A DNA stretch of 64,000 nucleotides from CAZOWW01 sp964583765 (GTDB lineage Bacteria; Actinomycetota; Actinomycetes; Actinomycetales; Kineosporiaceae), in contig CAZOWW010000004.1 of NCBI GenBank assembly GCA_964583765.1, positions 1-64,000 of the forward strand, given 5' to 3'. The stretch's first letter is position 1. Each line of letters starts with the position of its first letter. The position numbers and the translations under genes are program-made. The notes beneath the pieces are model-generated. The model had not been told where the DNA came from, made no database searches, and worked only from the letters and a program-made list of their open reading frames with translations. Below are positions 32,683 through 41,039 of the stretch, in pieces.

Positions 32683-33475
32683 TGTGCACCAGTCCCAAGC
32701 CGACGCCGTCCTGGCGCGGGCGCTCGCCCGTGCCGCCGGTCGACTCCTGAAGTCCCTGCGGTCGGGGGCCTTGTGCGGGGACGCGCTGCGCGCCGCGGGT
32801 GATCGGGAGGCCAACGCGTACCTCCTCGCGCGGCTGGCCGAGGAGCGTCCCGAGGACGCCGTGCTCAGCGAGGAGAGCCCCGACGACGCCTCGCGGCTCG
32901 CCGCCCGCCGCGTCTGGATCGTGGACCCGCTCGACGGGACCCGGGAGTTCGGGGAGCCCGGACGGGACGACTGGGCGGTGCACGTCGCCCTCTGGGAGGA
33001 CGGCGAACTGGCCGCGGGTGCGGTGGCCCTACCAGCCCAGGGGATCACCGCAGGGACCGACCTGCCGCCGGAGGTGCCGCCACGCGGCGGACCGGAGGGC
33101 CCGGAGAGCGTCCCGGACGACCGGCTGCGCATCGCGGTGAGCCGCAGCAGGCCGCCGCGCCTCGCCCAGGAGGTCGCCACCGCCCTGGACGCCCACCTCG
33201 TCCCTCTCGGGTCCGCCGGGGCCAAGTGCGCCGCGGTCTGGCAGGGGCAGGTCGATGCCTACCTGCACCAGGGCGGGCAGCACGAGTGGGACTCGGCCGC
33301 CCCGGTGGCGGTCGCCCATTCCTGCGGTCTGGTCGCCGTCCGGCTGGACGGGTCCCCGCTGCGGTACAACCAGGCGGACCCCTACCTGCCCGACCTGCTC
33401 GTGGCACGACCGGAGATCGCGGACACCCTGCTCGCGGCCGTCGCGACGTCCACCCCCACTCTCGCTCGGAGGTGA
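32678..33475 (+). CDS. cysQ: 3'(2'),5'-bisphosphate nucleotidase CysQ (inositol monophosphatase superfamily)
   Basis: CysQ hydrolyses PAP and PAPS and so controls sulfation and sulfate assimilation. The 265-aa protein has the metal-binding set of the superfamily: EE in VLSEESPDD, the WIVDPLDGTREF motif and the C-terminal Asp in HEWDSAAPVAVAHSCG. The GSAGAKCAAVWQGQVDAYLH block is typical of CysQ. GTG 32678 or GTG 32684 may be the start. cysD begins five bases after its stop, so cysQ-cysD-cysN is one operon. Confidence 0.9.
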   Translation: MPVHQSQADAVLARALARAAGRLLKSLRSGALCGDALRAAGDREANAYLLARLAEERPEDAVLSEESPDDASRLAARRVWIVDPLDGTREFGEPGRDDWAVHVALWEDGELAAGAVALPAQGITAGTDLPPEVPPRGGPEGPESVPDDRLRIAVSRSRPPRLAQEVATALDAHLVPLGSAGAKCAAVWQGQVDAYLHQGGQHEWDSAAPVAVAHSCGLVAVRLDGSPLRYNQADPYLPDLLVARPEIADTLLAAVATSTPTLARR

Positions 33476-33480
33476 GCGCC

Positions 33481-34422
33481 ATGTCCGAGGTCCACACCCT
33501 GCCGCGCACCGGGACGACCGCGGGGGAGTACCGCATCAGCCAGCTCGACGCCCTGGAGTCCGAGGCGGTCCACATCTTCCGGGAGGTGGTGGCCGAGCTG
33601 GAGCGGCCCGTGCTGCTCTTCTCGGGCGGCAAGGATTCGATCGTCATGCTGCGCCTGGCCGAGAAGGCGTTCTGGCCCGCGCGCATCCCCTTCCCCGTGC
33701 TGCACGTGGACACGGGCCAGAACTTCCCCGAGGTAATGGCCTACCGCGACGCGCGGGTGGCCGAGCTCGGGATCCAACTCGTGGTGGCGAGCGTGCCCGA
33801 GGCCCTCGAACGGGGCCTGGTCACCGAGCCCCCCGACGGCACCCGCAACCGGATCCAGACGCCGGTGCTCCTGGACGCCCTGGAGAAGCACCGGTTCAGC
33901 GCGGCCTTCGGCGGTGCCCGGCGGGACGAGGACAAGGCGAGGGCCAAGGAACGGGTCTTCTCGTTCCGGGACGACTTCGGCCAGTGGGACCCGAAGAACC
34001 AGCGGCCCGAGCTCTGGAACCTCTACAACGGGCGCGTGCACCCGGGGGAGTCGATCCGGGTGTTCCCGCTGTCCAACTGGACCGAACTGGACGTGTGGCA
34101 GTACATCGCCCGGGAGCGGATCCCGCTGCCCTCGCTCTACTTCGCGCACGAGCGGGAGGTCTTCGAGCGGGACGGGATGGTGTTCGCGGTCACCGAGCAC
34201 ACCCTGCCCCGGCCGGGGCAGGACACGTTCGTCGCGCGGGTGCGGTACCGGACCGTCGGGGACGCCACCCTGACCGCCGCGGTCCGCAGCGAGGCGGACA
34301 CCCTGGACAAGATCGTCGAGGAGATCGCGGCCACGCGGCTCACCGAGCGCGGCGCCACCCGGGGCGACGACCGGTTCAGTGAGGCGGCCATGGAGGACCG
34401 GAAGAAGGAAGGGTACTTCTGA
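33481..34422 (+). CDS. cysD: Sulfate adenylyltransferase subunit 2
   Basis: CysD, with CysN, makes adenosine 5'-phosphosulfate from sulfate and ATP. The 313-aa protein carries the PP-loop LFSGGKDSIVMLRL, HVDTGQNFPEVMAYRD, FGGARRDEDKARAKERVFSF and RPELWNLYNGRVHPGESIRVFPLSNWTELDVWQYI in family order, and ends DRKKEGYF. ATG 33481 is the family start; the frame is open farther upstream only by chance. cysN starts two bases after the stop. Confidence 0.97.
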   Translation: MSEVHTLPRTGTTAGEYRISQLDALESEAVHIFREVVAELERPVLLFSGGKDSIVMLRLAEKAFWPARIPFPVLHVDTGQNFPEVMAYRDARVAELGIQLVVASVPEALERGLVTEPPDGTRNRIQTPVLLDALEKHRFSAAFGGARRDEDKARAKERVFSFRDDFGQWDPKNQRPELWNLYNGRVHPGESIRVFPLSNWTELDVWQYIARERIPLPSLYFAHEREVFERDGMVFAVTEHTLPRPGQDTFVARVRYRTVGDATLTAAVRSEADTLDKIVEEIAATRLTERGATRGDDRFSEAAMEDRKKEGYF

Positions 34423-34424
34423 TC

Positions 34425-35669
34425 ATGGACATGCTCCGGTTCGCCACCGCCGGTTCGGTCGACGACGGCAAGAGCACCCTGATCGGGCGCCTCCTGTACG
34501 ACTCGAAATCGATCTTCTCGGATCAGCTCGAGGCCGTCGAACGGGCGAGCGCGGCCAAGGGCGACGACTACGTCAACCTGGCGCTCCTCACGGACGGCCT
34601 GCGGGCCGAGCGGGAACAGGGCATCACGATCGACGTCGCCTACCGCTACTTCGCGACGCCCCGCCGCAAGTTCGTCATCGCGGACACGCCCGGGCACATC
34701 CAGTACACCCGCAACATGGTCACCGGGGCGTCGACCGCGGATCTGGCCGTGGTGCTCGTGGACGCCCGCAAGGGCCTGGTCGAGCAGAGCCGGCGGCACG
34801 CCTTCATCGCCACGCTCCTGCGCGTGCCTCACCTGGTGCTCGCGGTGAACAAGATGGACCTGGTGGACTACGCGCAGGACGCCTTCGAGGCCATTGCCGA
34901 CGAGTTCACCCGATTCGCCTCCCGGCTGGAGGTGGGCGACCTCACGATGATCCCGATCTCGGCGCTGCACGGGGACAACATCGTCACGCGGTCGCGGCAC
35001 ATGCCCTGGTACGAGGGGCCCTCCCTGCTGCACCACCTGGAGCACGTGCACGTGTCCAGCGACCGCAACCTGATCGACGTCCGGTTCCCGGTGCAGTACG
35101 TGGTGCGCCCGCAGTCCGCCGCCCACCCGGACTACCGGGGGTACGCGGGGGTCGTCGCCGGTGGGGTGCTCCGGGCGGGTGACGAGGTGATGGTCCTCCC
35201 GTCGGGGTTCACCTCCCGCATCACCGCGGTGGAGACCGCCGACGGACCGGTCGCCGAGGCGTTCCCGCCCATGTCGGTGACGGTGCGGCTGGCCGACGAC
35301 CTGGACGTCTCCCGCGGGGACCTGATCTGCCGCCCGCACAACACCCCGCGGGTCACCCAGGACGTCGACGCGCTCGTCTGCTGGATGGCCGACCAGCCGC
35401 TGGCCCCGGGTCGCCGGCTCGCGGTGAAACACACCACGCGCACCGTCCGCGCAATGGTCAAGGAGTTGCAGTACCGCCTGGACGTGAACACCCTGCACCG
35501 GGACGAGTCGGCGGACCGACTCGGCCTGAACGACATCGGGCGGCTACGGCTGCGCACCACGCAGCCGCTGCTCTGCGACGACTACCGCCGGAACCGCTCC
35601 ACCGGCGGCTTCATCCTGATCGACGAGGCCACGCACGGGACCGTGGGCGCGGGGATGATCCTGAGCTGA
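34425..35669 (+). CDS. cysN: Sulfate adenylyltransferase subunit 1 (GTPase)
   Basis: CysN is the EF-Tu-like GTPase that drives APS formation by CysD. The 414-aa protein has the P-loop GSVDDGKST, switch II ADTPGHIQYTRNM and NKMDLVDY, then the beta-barrel domains 2 and 3. It stops where stand-alone CysN proteins stop, so there is no fused APS kinase (CysC); no cysC or PAPS reductase gene is present in the window. The operon order cysQ-cysD-cysN inside a polysaccharide block raises the possibility of PAPS supply for sulfation. Confidence 0.96.
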   Translation: MDMLRFATAGSVDDGKSTLIGRLLYDSKSIFSDQLEAVERASAAKGDDYVNLALLTDGLRAEREQGITIDVAYRYFATPRRKFVIADTPGHIQYTRNMVTGASTADLAVVLVDARKGLVEQSRRHAFIATLLRVPHLVLAVNKMDLVDYAQDAFEAIADEFTRFASRLEVGDLTMIPISALHGDNIVTRSRHMPWYEGPSLLHHLEHVHVSSDRNLIDVRFPVQYVVRPQSAAHPDYRGYAGVVAGGVLRAGDEVMVLPSGFTSRITAVETADGPVAEAFPPMSVTVRLADDLDVSRGDLICRPHNTPRVTQDVDALVCWMADQPLAPGRRLAVKHTTRTVRAMVKELQYRLDVNTLHRDESADRLGLNDIGRLRLRTTQPLLCDDYRRNRSTGGFILIDEATHGTVGAGMILS

Positions 35670-35696
35670 GCTGGATCCCGGTGGTCTGAGCCGGGT

Positions 35697-35725
35697 CCGG
35701 GGGCGCCCGTGCTGGACGCCCCCGG
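35697..35725. terminator. Bidirectional terminator after cysN
   Basis: CCGGGGGCG at 35697-35705 pairs perfectly with CGCCCCCGG at 35717-35725 around an 11-base loop, between the convergent cysN and beta-helix gene stops. Confidence 0.7.
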
Positions 35726-35736
35726 CGGTCGGGGGG

Positions 35737-38049
35737 TTACCGGTGACGCCAGCCTCCGGGGTGGGACGCCTTCGTGTTGAGGCGGGCGAGCAGGGCCAGC
35801 ACGACCTGGGCCAGTGGCGGGCCCGCGTGCGGTTTCGGGTGCACGGTGGGAGTGGCCGTGGGGGTGACTCCCGGGGAGACGTCGCACCAGGTGTCCCCGC
35901 CGGCTGTCCCGGTCGTCGTGGTGGCGCCGGTGGTGCCTGTGGTGCCCGCCGGGGTCGTCACGCCCACGGGGACCGTGGTGAGGACCGGCCCGGTGGTGTC
36001 CGGTGCGCTGGTGGTGGTCGTCGCCGGATCCGTCGCGGTGGTGAGCGCCGGGCCGGTGGTCGAGGGCCCGCCGTCCCCGGGCTCGGCGTCGGCGGGTCGT
36101 GCCGCACTCAGCGGGCCGGAACCCGTGGTCGTGGTGAAGGTACCCACCGGGTCCGTGGTGGTCGTGCCGGTGTCCGTGGCCGTGGTCACCGTCGAGGGCG
36201 CGGGGTCGCTCGTGCTGACCGGCGCCGTGGTGCTGACTGCCACCGTGGTGCTGACCGGTGCCGTGCTGCTGATGGTCGCGGTGGGGCTCGTCGTGGTGGT
36301 GTCGGGCAGCGCACCGGTGACGTGCGTCGTGGCGCCGATCCGGATCCGCTGCCCGGGGGAGACCCCGAGCAGGGCGGCGACATCGGCGGGCAGCGGTGCG
36401 CCCAGGGCCCAGGGACCGTAGACGCTCGGATCGTTGCTGCCGGCCACGCAGGTGCCGTGGGTGTCCAGACCCAGGGTGGTGCGGATCCCGGCCAGCGAGT
36501 CGGCCGTGCGCATCCCGGCGGGGTAGCTGCCCCACGCGACCAGGTGCTGCGGATTCGTCGTGGAACTGCGCCAGTACTCGTCGTAGTCCGCGGTGATCCG
36601 TCGTCCCGGGGCCCCGAAGTGGTGCCGGGCGTCGTCGTAGCCCAGGTCCCAGCGTCCGCCGGGGGCGTTCGCGTCGACGAGGTTCCCGCGGATCTCCACG
36701 TCCGTCACCTCCCAGGTCATCAGGGGGTCCCCGGCCGGGTACCGGGAGTCGTGACCGCGGGTCGACCGGTTGGCCGCCATGCGGTCGCCGTCCAGCATGT
36801 CGATGCCCCGGGCATTGCCGACGAAGGTGTTCTGCCAGATCCGGGCCCGGTTGGCCTCCAGGATCCGGATGCCGGCCTCACCGTTGTGCGCGGCGAGGTT
36901 GTCCACGAAGAGCAGGCCCGAGCTGATCTCGAAGTCCATGCCGTGGCGGGTGTTGTCGCGGAACACGTTCCCGGTGACCACCGCACCGAGCACCGACTCG
37001 TCGAGCCAGAGGCCGTGCCCGATGTTCTGCTCGTAGAGGCCGTGCCGGAAGGTCACCCGCCGGCTCTGCGTGACCTTGATGCCGCCGGCGGCCTGGTTCG
37101 TGGCGAAGTCGGACACGTTGTTGTGGCGCACGACCACGTCCTCGACGAGCAGGTCGTCGGTGTGGTTGGTCTGCAACCCGAGCTGCCCGTTGTCCAGGAA
37201 CGCGCTGTCGCGGACGACCGCCCGGGCGCCGTTCAGGGAGAGGCCGGCGAGGGAGTCCTCGGCGAAGACGCAGTCGGACACGGTGACGTCGTCCGCATAG
37301 CCCTTGACCATGCCCATCCGGGCCACCGGCGTCGCGTACCGGCGGAAGCCCAGCCCCCGGATGACCGAGCCGGCGCCGCCGTTGACGTAGAGGGCCTCGC
37401 GCAGGTCGGTGATCCGTACCTCGTGGCCCGTCGGGTTGGAGCCCAGGAGCACCCGCGAGGCGTCCTGGTCGACGTAGAAGCGGCCCGGACCGACCTGGTC
37501 GGCCGCCAGGACCTCGGTCTGCGGGACGCCGTCGAGGTAGAGCTCGGCGGGGTACGCGGCCACGGGGTTGACCGCGGCGATCAGGTGGGTGGGATCGCTC
37601 GTGTCGTAGCGCGGCGTCCAGCCGTCCAGCCGCCAGTGGTCCCCGTCGGCCGTCCACCCCGTGGCCACGCGGGTGCCGTCCAGCCAGACCGCCTCCCCGG
37701 GCCAGTTCTGGATGGTGAGGGCCTTCCGGTAGGGCAGGTCGACGTCCTCGTGGTAGACGCCGGCCCGAAGGACCACCGTCGCGTGGGCCGGGGCCGCCAC
37801 GACGGCGTGGGCCAGGGTGCGCCAGGGGGTGCCGCACCGCCCCGAACTGTGGTCGTCCCCGTCCGGGGACACCACGTAGGCGTCCGTGGGCACGGGGAAG
37901 CGGGCGGCCCCCACGACGGGCACCGCGGGCAGCGCGGAGGTTGCGTGTGCGGCGGGCTGCCGGGCGAACAGCGGGACCAAGGCACTCACGACGACCGCGG
38001 TCACGGTCAGGCGGGCCAAGGTGGTCACGGACGGGTGGGTGATCGCCAT
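35737..38049 (-). CDS. Exported right-handed parallel beta-helix protein with Thr/Ser-rich tail
   Basis: A 770-aa secreted protein. Residues about 10-40 are a signal peptide (ARLTVTAVVVSALVPLF). From about 50 to 570 it is a parallel beta-helix of the pectate-lyase/NosD kind, opening DAYVVSPDGDDHSSG and VVLRAGVYHEDVDLP, with many N-rich turns (VVTGNVFRDNTRHGMDFE, RIWQNTFVGNARGIDML). A 170-residue Thr/Ser/Pro tail follows and probably crosses the wall or is glycosylated. ATG 38049 has a GGAG site; an upstream in-frame start adds an unlikely leader. No LPxTG signal is seen. It is a paralogue of the protein at 58862-61384. A polysaccharide lyase, epimerase or binding role is plausible but unproven. 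Confidence 0.85.
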   Translation of the reverse strand: MAITHPSVTTLARLTVTAVVVSALVPLFARQPAAHATSALPAVPVVGAARFPVPTDAYVVSPDGDDHSSGRCGTPWRTLAHAVVAAPAHATVVLRAGVYHEDVDLPYRKALTIQNWPGEAVWLDGTRVATGWTADGDHWRLDGWTPRYDTSDPTHLIAAVNPVAAYPAELYLDGVPQTEVLAADQVGPGRFYVDQDASRVLLGSNPTGHEVRITDLREALYVNGGAGSVIRGLGFRRYATPVARMGMVKGYADDVTVSDCVFAEDSLAGLSLNGARAVVRDSAFLDNGQLGLQTNHTDDLLVEDVVVRHNNVSDFATNQAAGGIKVTQSRRVTFRHGLYEQNIGHGLWLDESVLGAVVTGNVFRDNTRHGMDFEISSGLLFVDNLAAHNGEAGIRILEANRARIWQNTFVGNARGIDMLDGDRMAANRSTRGHDSRYPAGDPLMTWEVTDVEIRGNLVDANAPGGRWDLGYDDARHHFGAPGRRITADYDEYWRSSTTNPQHLVAWGSYPAGMRTADSLAGIRTTLGLDTHGTCVAGSNDPSVYGPWALGAPLPADVAALLGVSPGQRIRIGATTHVTGALPDTTTTSPTATISSTAPVSTTVAVSTTAPVSTSDPAPSTVTTATDTGTTTTDPVGTFTTTTGSGPLSAARPADAEPGDGGPSTTGPALTTATDPATTTTSAPDTTGPVLTTVPVGVTTPAGTTGTTGATTTTGTAGGDTWCDVSPGVTPTATPTVHPKPHAGPPLAQVVLALLARLNTKASHPGGWRHR

Positions 38050-38214
38050 GACGTCTCCACGGGTATGTGGGTGTCCGGACGTCATCGGTGCGAGCGAGGT
38101 CACAGCTGAAGGGGGAACACGGGGTGAGCTGCCTTTTCACGCTCTCGGGGCCGTCCGCTGGGGTGAGGCCCGGTTGCGTGGGGTGAGCACGGTCCGCGCC
38201 GGCGGGCCGGCCGG

Positions 38215-38220
38215 TAGAAT
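38215..38220 (+). promoter_or_regulatory. -10 box upstream of the flippase gene
   Basis: TAGAAT lies 55 bases before the flippase GTG, which has a GGAGGG ribosome site. The region is shared with the divergent beta-helix gene. Confidence 0.4.
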
Positions 38221-38274
38221 TCGGAACTGCGGTCCGGCGCCGCACCGCGGTTTCGGCCGCAGAGCGGAGGGACG

Positions 38275-39645
38275 GTGGCTGCGAGGTCGATCCCCGGACT
38301 GTCCGGGCGAGGTGGCCGTGCCATGGGGGCCATGGGGGCGCAGTTCTCCCAGGCCGCGGGCAGCCTGCTCATCCAGGCCCTGTCCGCCCGGCTGCTGGGT
38401 ACCTCGGACTTCGCCGCCGTTGCCCTGCTCCTGTCCAACATCGTCCTGGCGACGGGCATCAGCACCGGTCTGATCGGTGACTCGCTGACCGTGCTGGACC
38501 GCCACGACCCGGTGATCCGTACCGCCCTGCGTCGCCTGATGGTGGTGGTGGTGCTGGGCTCGGCCGTGGTCGGGGCGGCCTCCTCCTCCGTCACCCACCT
38601 GGTCGGTACCGAGGACAGCGTGCTCTTCGGCTTCCTGCTGGCCCTGTGGATGGCCGAGGACGTGCTGCGCCGGCTGCTCATGGCCAGCCTGCGGTTCTGG
38701 GCGATCGTCGCGGTGGACCTCACCCATCTGGTGATCTCCAGCGGGTTCGTGCTGTCCTGCGGGGTGCTCACCGGGCACAGCCCCTCCCTGCGGGTCTTCG
38801 TCATCGCGCTGTCCCTCGGGCAGATCGGGGCGTCCGTGGTCGCCCTGGTCGTCCTGCCCGCCAAGGAGCGGTACTGGGGACGGGCGCAGGCCGGCGGAGT
38901 GCGCACCGTGCTCGACTTCGGGGTGTCCCGGTCGGTGCAGGCGGCGCTCCGGCCGGCCGTGCTGCAGACCCTGCGCGTGATCGTGGTCGTGGTGGCCGGG
39001 CGTACCGCCTACGCGAGTCTGGAGGCGGCCCGGCTGTACGTGGCTCCCGCGTTGCTCGCCGTGAACGGCATCGGTTCCTTCCTGTTGTCCACGTTCGCGG
39101 TGCGCACGGGGGCCCTGCGCCGCAGCGCGCTCTGGCGCGCGGACGGAGCCGCCTCGATGCTCATGGCGGCCAGCGCCCTGCTGACCGGGGCGATGGTGGT
39201 GCTGGCCCGGATCAATCCCCGGCTGGTCTCCGGCAACGTGCCGGTGAGCACGGCCGCGGTCGCCGCCTGGGGCATCTACACCGCATGCGTGGCGGTCTCG
39301 ATGCCCTACGGGAGCCTGGCCGCGGTACGCGGGCGGCAGTTCCCCGTGCTGATGATCCGGATCGCCGACTCCGTGTCCTCGATCGCCTTCCTGTGCGCGG
39401 GGTTGCTGCCCGCTCTCGTGGCCATCGACCAGGCACCGACTCTCGTGGCTGCCGGGTCGCTGGTGGGCACCTTCCTGCTGCGCCCGCTCGCCGCCCGCTC
39501 GGTGATCGTGCCACCTCGGCACCGGAGTCCCGACTCGTGGCGGCTGGGGGGCAGCCGATTCGCCGTGCCCACTCGACGCACCTGGGTGAGTACGGAGCGT
39601 GGTGACACGCCGTCCTCCCGTCGATTGACGGGCACACACGGCTGA
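38275..39645 (+). CDS. Wzx-like polysaccharide flippase (MOP superfamily)
   Basis: A 456-aa membrane protein with about twelve hydrophobic segments and short loops. It starts GAQFSQAAGSLLIQALSARLLGTSDFAAVALLL, the pattern of lipid-linked oligosaccharide flippases (recognised in parts), and carries LDFGVSRSVQAALRP in the middle. It has no catalytic motif. In context with the initiating transferase and the Wzy-like polymerase it would move lipid-linked repeat units across the membrane. The last 40 residues are hydrophilic. The assignment rests on fold pattern and context. Confidence 0.75.
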   Translation: MAARSIPGLSGRGGRAMGAMGAQFSQAAGSLLIQALSARLLGTSDFAAVALLLSNIVLATGISTGLIGDSLTVLDRHDPVIRTALRRLMVVVVLGSAVVGAASSSVTHLVGTEDSVLFGFLLALWMAEDVLRRLLMASLRFWAIVAVDLTHLVISSGFVLSCGVLTGHSPSLRVFVIALSLGQIGASVVALVVLPAKERYWGRAQAGGVRTVLDFGVSRSVQAALRPAVLQTLRVIVVVVAGRTAYASLEAARLYVAPALLAVNGIGSFLLSTFAVRTGALRRSALWRADGAASMLMAASALLTGAMVVLARINPRLVSGNVPVSTAAVAAWGIYTACVAVSMPYGSLAAVRGRQFPVLMIRIADSVSSIAFLCAGLLPALVAIDQAPTLVAAGSLVGTFLLRPLAARSVIVPPRHRSPDSWRLGGSRFAVPTRRTWVSTERGDTPSSRRLTGTHG

Positions 39646-39665
39646 TCCGGGCACCGGTTGTGGCC

Positions 39666-39671
39666 TAGCAT
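39666..39671 (+). promoter_or_regulatory. -10 box upstream of the 287-aa membrane protein gene
   Basis: TAGCAT precedes a predicted 60-base leader. A 6-bp hairpin GCATCC-CA-GGATGC overlaps its end at 39668-39681. Confidence 0.4.
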
Positions 39672-39737
39672 CCCAGGATGCGTGTCGTGTCGGTGACGAG
39701 CGGGCGCATCGAGTGACCGCGCACGGAGAGGAGTCGC

Positions 39738-40601
39738 ATGTCGACCGGATCCATCGACAGGAGATCCATCCGTGCCAACCGGGCCCGCCGCAGCCGGGCG
39801 AAGGCCATCGTGTTGCGGGCCCTGGCGCTGCTGGTCCTGGTCGGTGTGGTCGCCGGGACCACCTACGTGCTGGCGCACCGCGGCAAGCACTCGGCCGGGG
39901 CCACCGGCAGCGGGGGGGCGCACGGCACCGCCGGGAGCGGTAAGGGCGGCGCGGCCACCGGCCCGGGCGGAACGGCCGGACCGGACACGTCCGGGATGCT
40001 CACGGCAATGGGCAAGGCGGGAACGGCCCGCATCCAGGTGCACTCCTTCGACGGACGCCGGCTCGCCACCGGGACGGTCGCGGTGCTGGGCGACGACTGC
40101 GCCTTCGACCTGACGACGGACTACCTGCGGCTGCTCGGTCGGAGCGGCCGGGTCTTCGCCCGTCCGGTGGATGCCGCCGCGGCCACCCCCTGGAGCGAGC
40201 TCACCAAGGTGGATCCGACGGCCCTGGACGCCGCCCACCGGGCCCGGCTCGGCCTCGACGTCCTGGGTGCTCTGGGGGGCGCGGTGCGGCCCTGCGGACT
40301 GGGTGCGCTCCTGACCGCGCCCGGGGTCGTGGTGGAGGAGCCCGCTCCGAACAGTTGGGTGCTCGCCCTTACGGCCTGGCCCCGGGGGGACGGCCATGAC
40401 GTGGTGGCCGGTTCGGTCGCGGCTCGGGTGGAGGGCGGCAACGCCCACGCGGTGACCGTCGAGCTGGACCTGGACGCCCGGCAGTTGCCGACCCGCATCC
40501 GGGTCTTCTCGGGTACCGCCTTCGACTCCGAGGCCCAGTTCCTCCAGTGGGGCGTCGGTGCCCCGCCGGCCGTGCCGCCGGCAGCGCAGATCCGCTCCTG
40601 A
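39738..40601 (+). CDS. Membrane-anchored protein of unknown function
   Basis: A 287-aa protein not recognised. A basic N-terminus (DRRSIRANRARRSRAK) leads to one membrane span (IVLRALALLVLVGVVAGTTYVLA), then a Gly/Ala/Thr-rich linker to about residue 85. The outer domain of about 190 residues has the beginnings of beta strands (ARIQVHSFDGRRLATGTVAVLG, VTVELDLDARQLPTRIRVFSG) and two cysteines (DDCAF, RPCGL) that could form a disulfide. The layout recalls LppX/LprG-like or SurA-like sensing domains only in outline. It lies between the flippase and a glycosyltransferase, so a role in envelope polysaccharide is possible. Confidence 0.7.
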   Translation: MSTGSIDRRSIRANRARRSRAKAIVLRALALLVLVGVVAGTTYVLAHRGKHSAGATGSGGAHGTAGSGKGGAATGPGGTAGPDTSGMLTAMGKAGTARIQVHSFDGRRLATGTVAVLGDDCAFDLTTDYLRLLGRSGRVFARPVDAAAATPWSELTKVDPTALDAAHRARLGLDVLGALGGAVRPCGLGALLTAPGVVVEEPAPNSWVLALTAWPRGDGHDVVAGSVAARVEGGNAHAVTVELDLDARQLPTRIRVFSGTAFDSEAQFLQWGVGAPPAVPPAAQIRS

Positions 40602-41039
40602 TCGCGGCTCGGTCCCTGGGCCGGCGGTGGGTCCCTGGTCCGGCGGGGTCCGCGGCCGCCGGACGGGGGACCCCGTGCCCCGGGGTGCGCCAGGGGGAAG
40701 GTGACGTTCCGTGGCGCCTGCGGCGTCCGCCGTCCGAACACCGGAACGCGGTGACTTTCCGTGCTGACGATCCGCATCCCGGCGGCTGAGGACAGTTACG
40801 AAGCGTGGTCGCCAAGTGCTCCGAGGTGGCGGAGATGACGTCCCGCGGGGGAGGGCGGGAACGTCCGGCGAACGGGCGACGAACTCGCTCACGGATTGAC
40901 GTCGCCGACTGTTCCCCTCCGCCGGCATGCGACACACTCAATGTGATGACGGAGAGTACCTCATTGGTGACGTAGCATCCTGATGAGTGCCCTCTGTACA
41001 TCCTCTACATGAGGTGCGCGCAAGAGGAGGGATGCGGCC
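40602..41039 (+). other. Intergenic region upstream of the first glycosyltransferase
   Basis: This 438-bp gap has no credible gene. It holds a possible terminator at 40645-40674 and a -10-like TAGCAT at 40973-40978. A run of repeated TACAT(C) words occurs near 40997-41012. Confidence 0.45.
40645..40674 (+). terminator. Possible terminator after the 287-aa protein gene
   Basis: GGGGTC at 40645-40650 can pair with GACCCC near 40669-40674, with an inner GTCCG/CGGAC stem. The fold is interrupted and the call is weak. Confidence 0.35.

Noticed and set aside
34425..35669. CysNC fusion with APS kinase
   Set aside because: The protein ends after the third EF-Tu-like domain at 414 residues; no kinase P-loop follows.
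35737..38049. Sortase-anchored surface protein
   Set aside because: The Thr/Ser-rich tail suggests wall passage, but there is no LPxTG motif or C-terminal membrane span with basic tail.
35743..38109. 788-residue open frame on the plus strand
   Set aside because: It mirrors the beta-helix gene on the minus strand and shows no recognisable motif.
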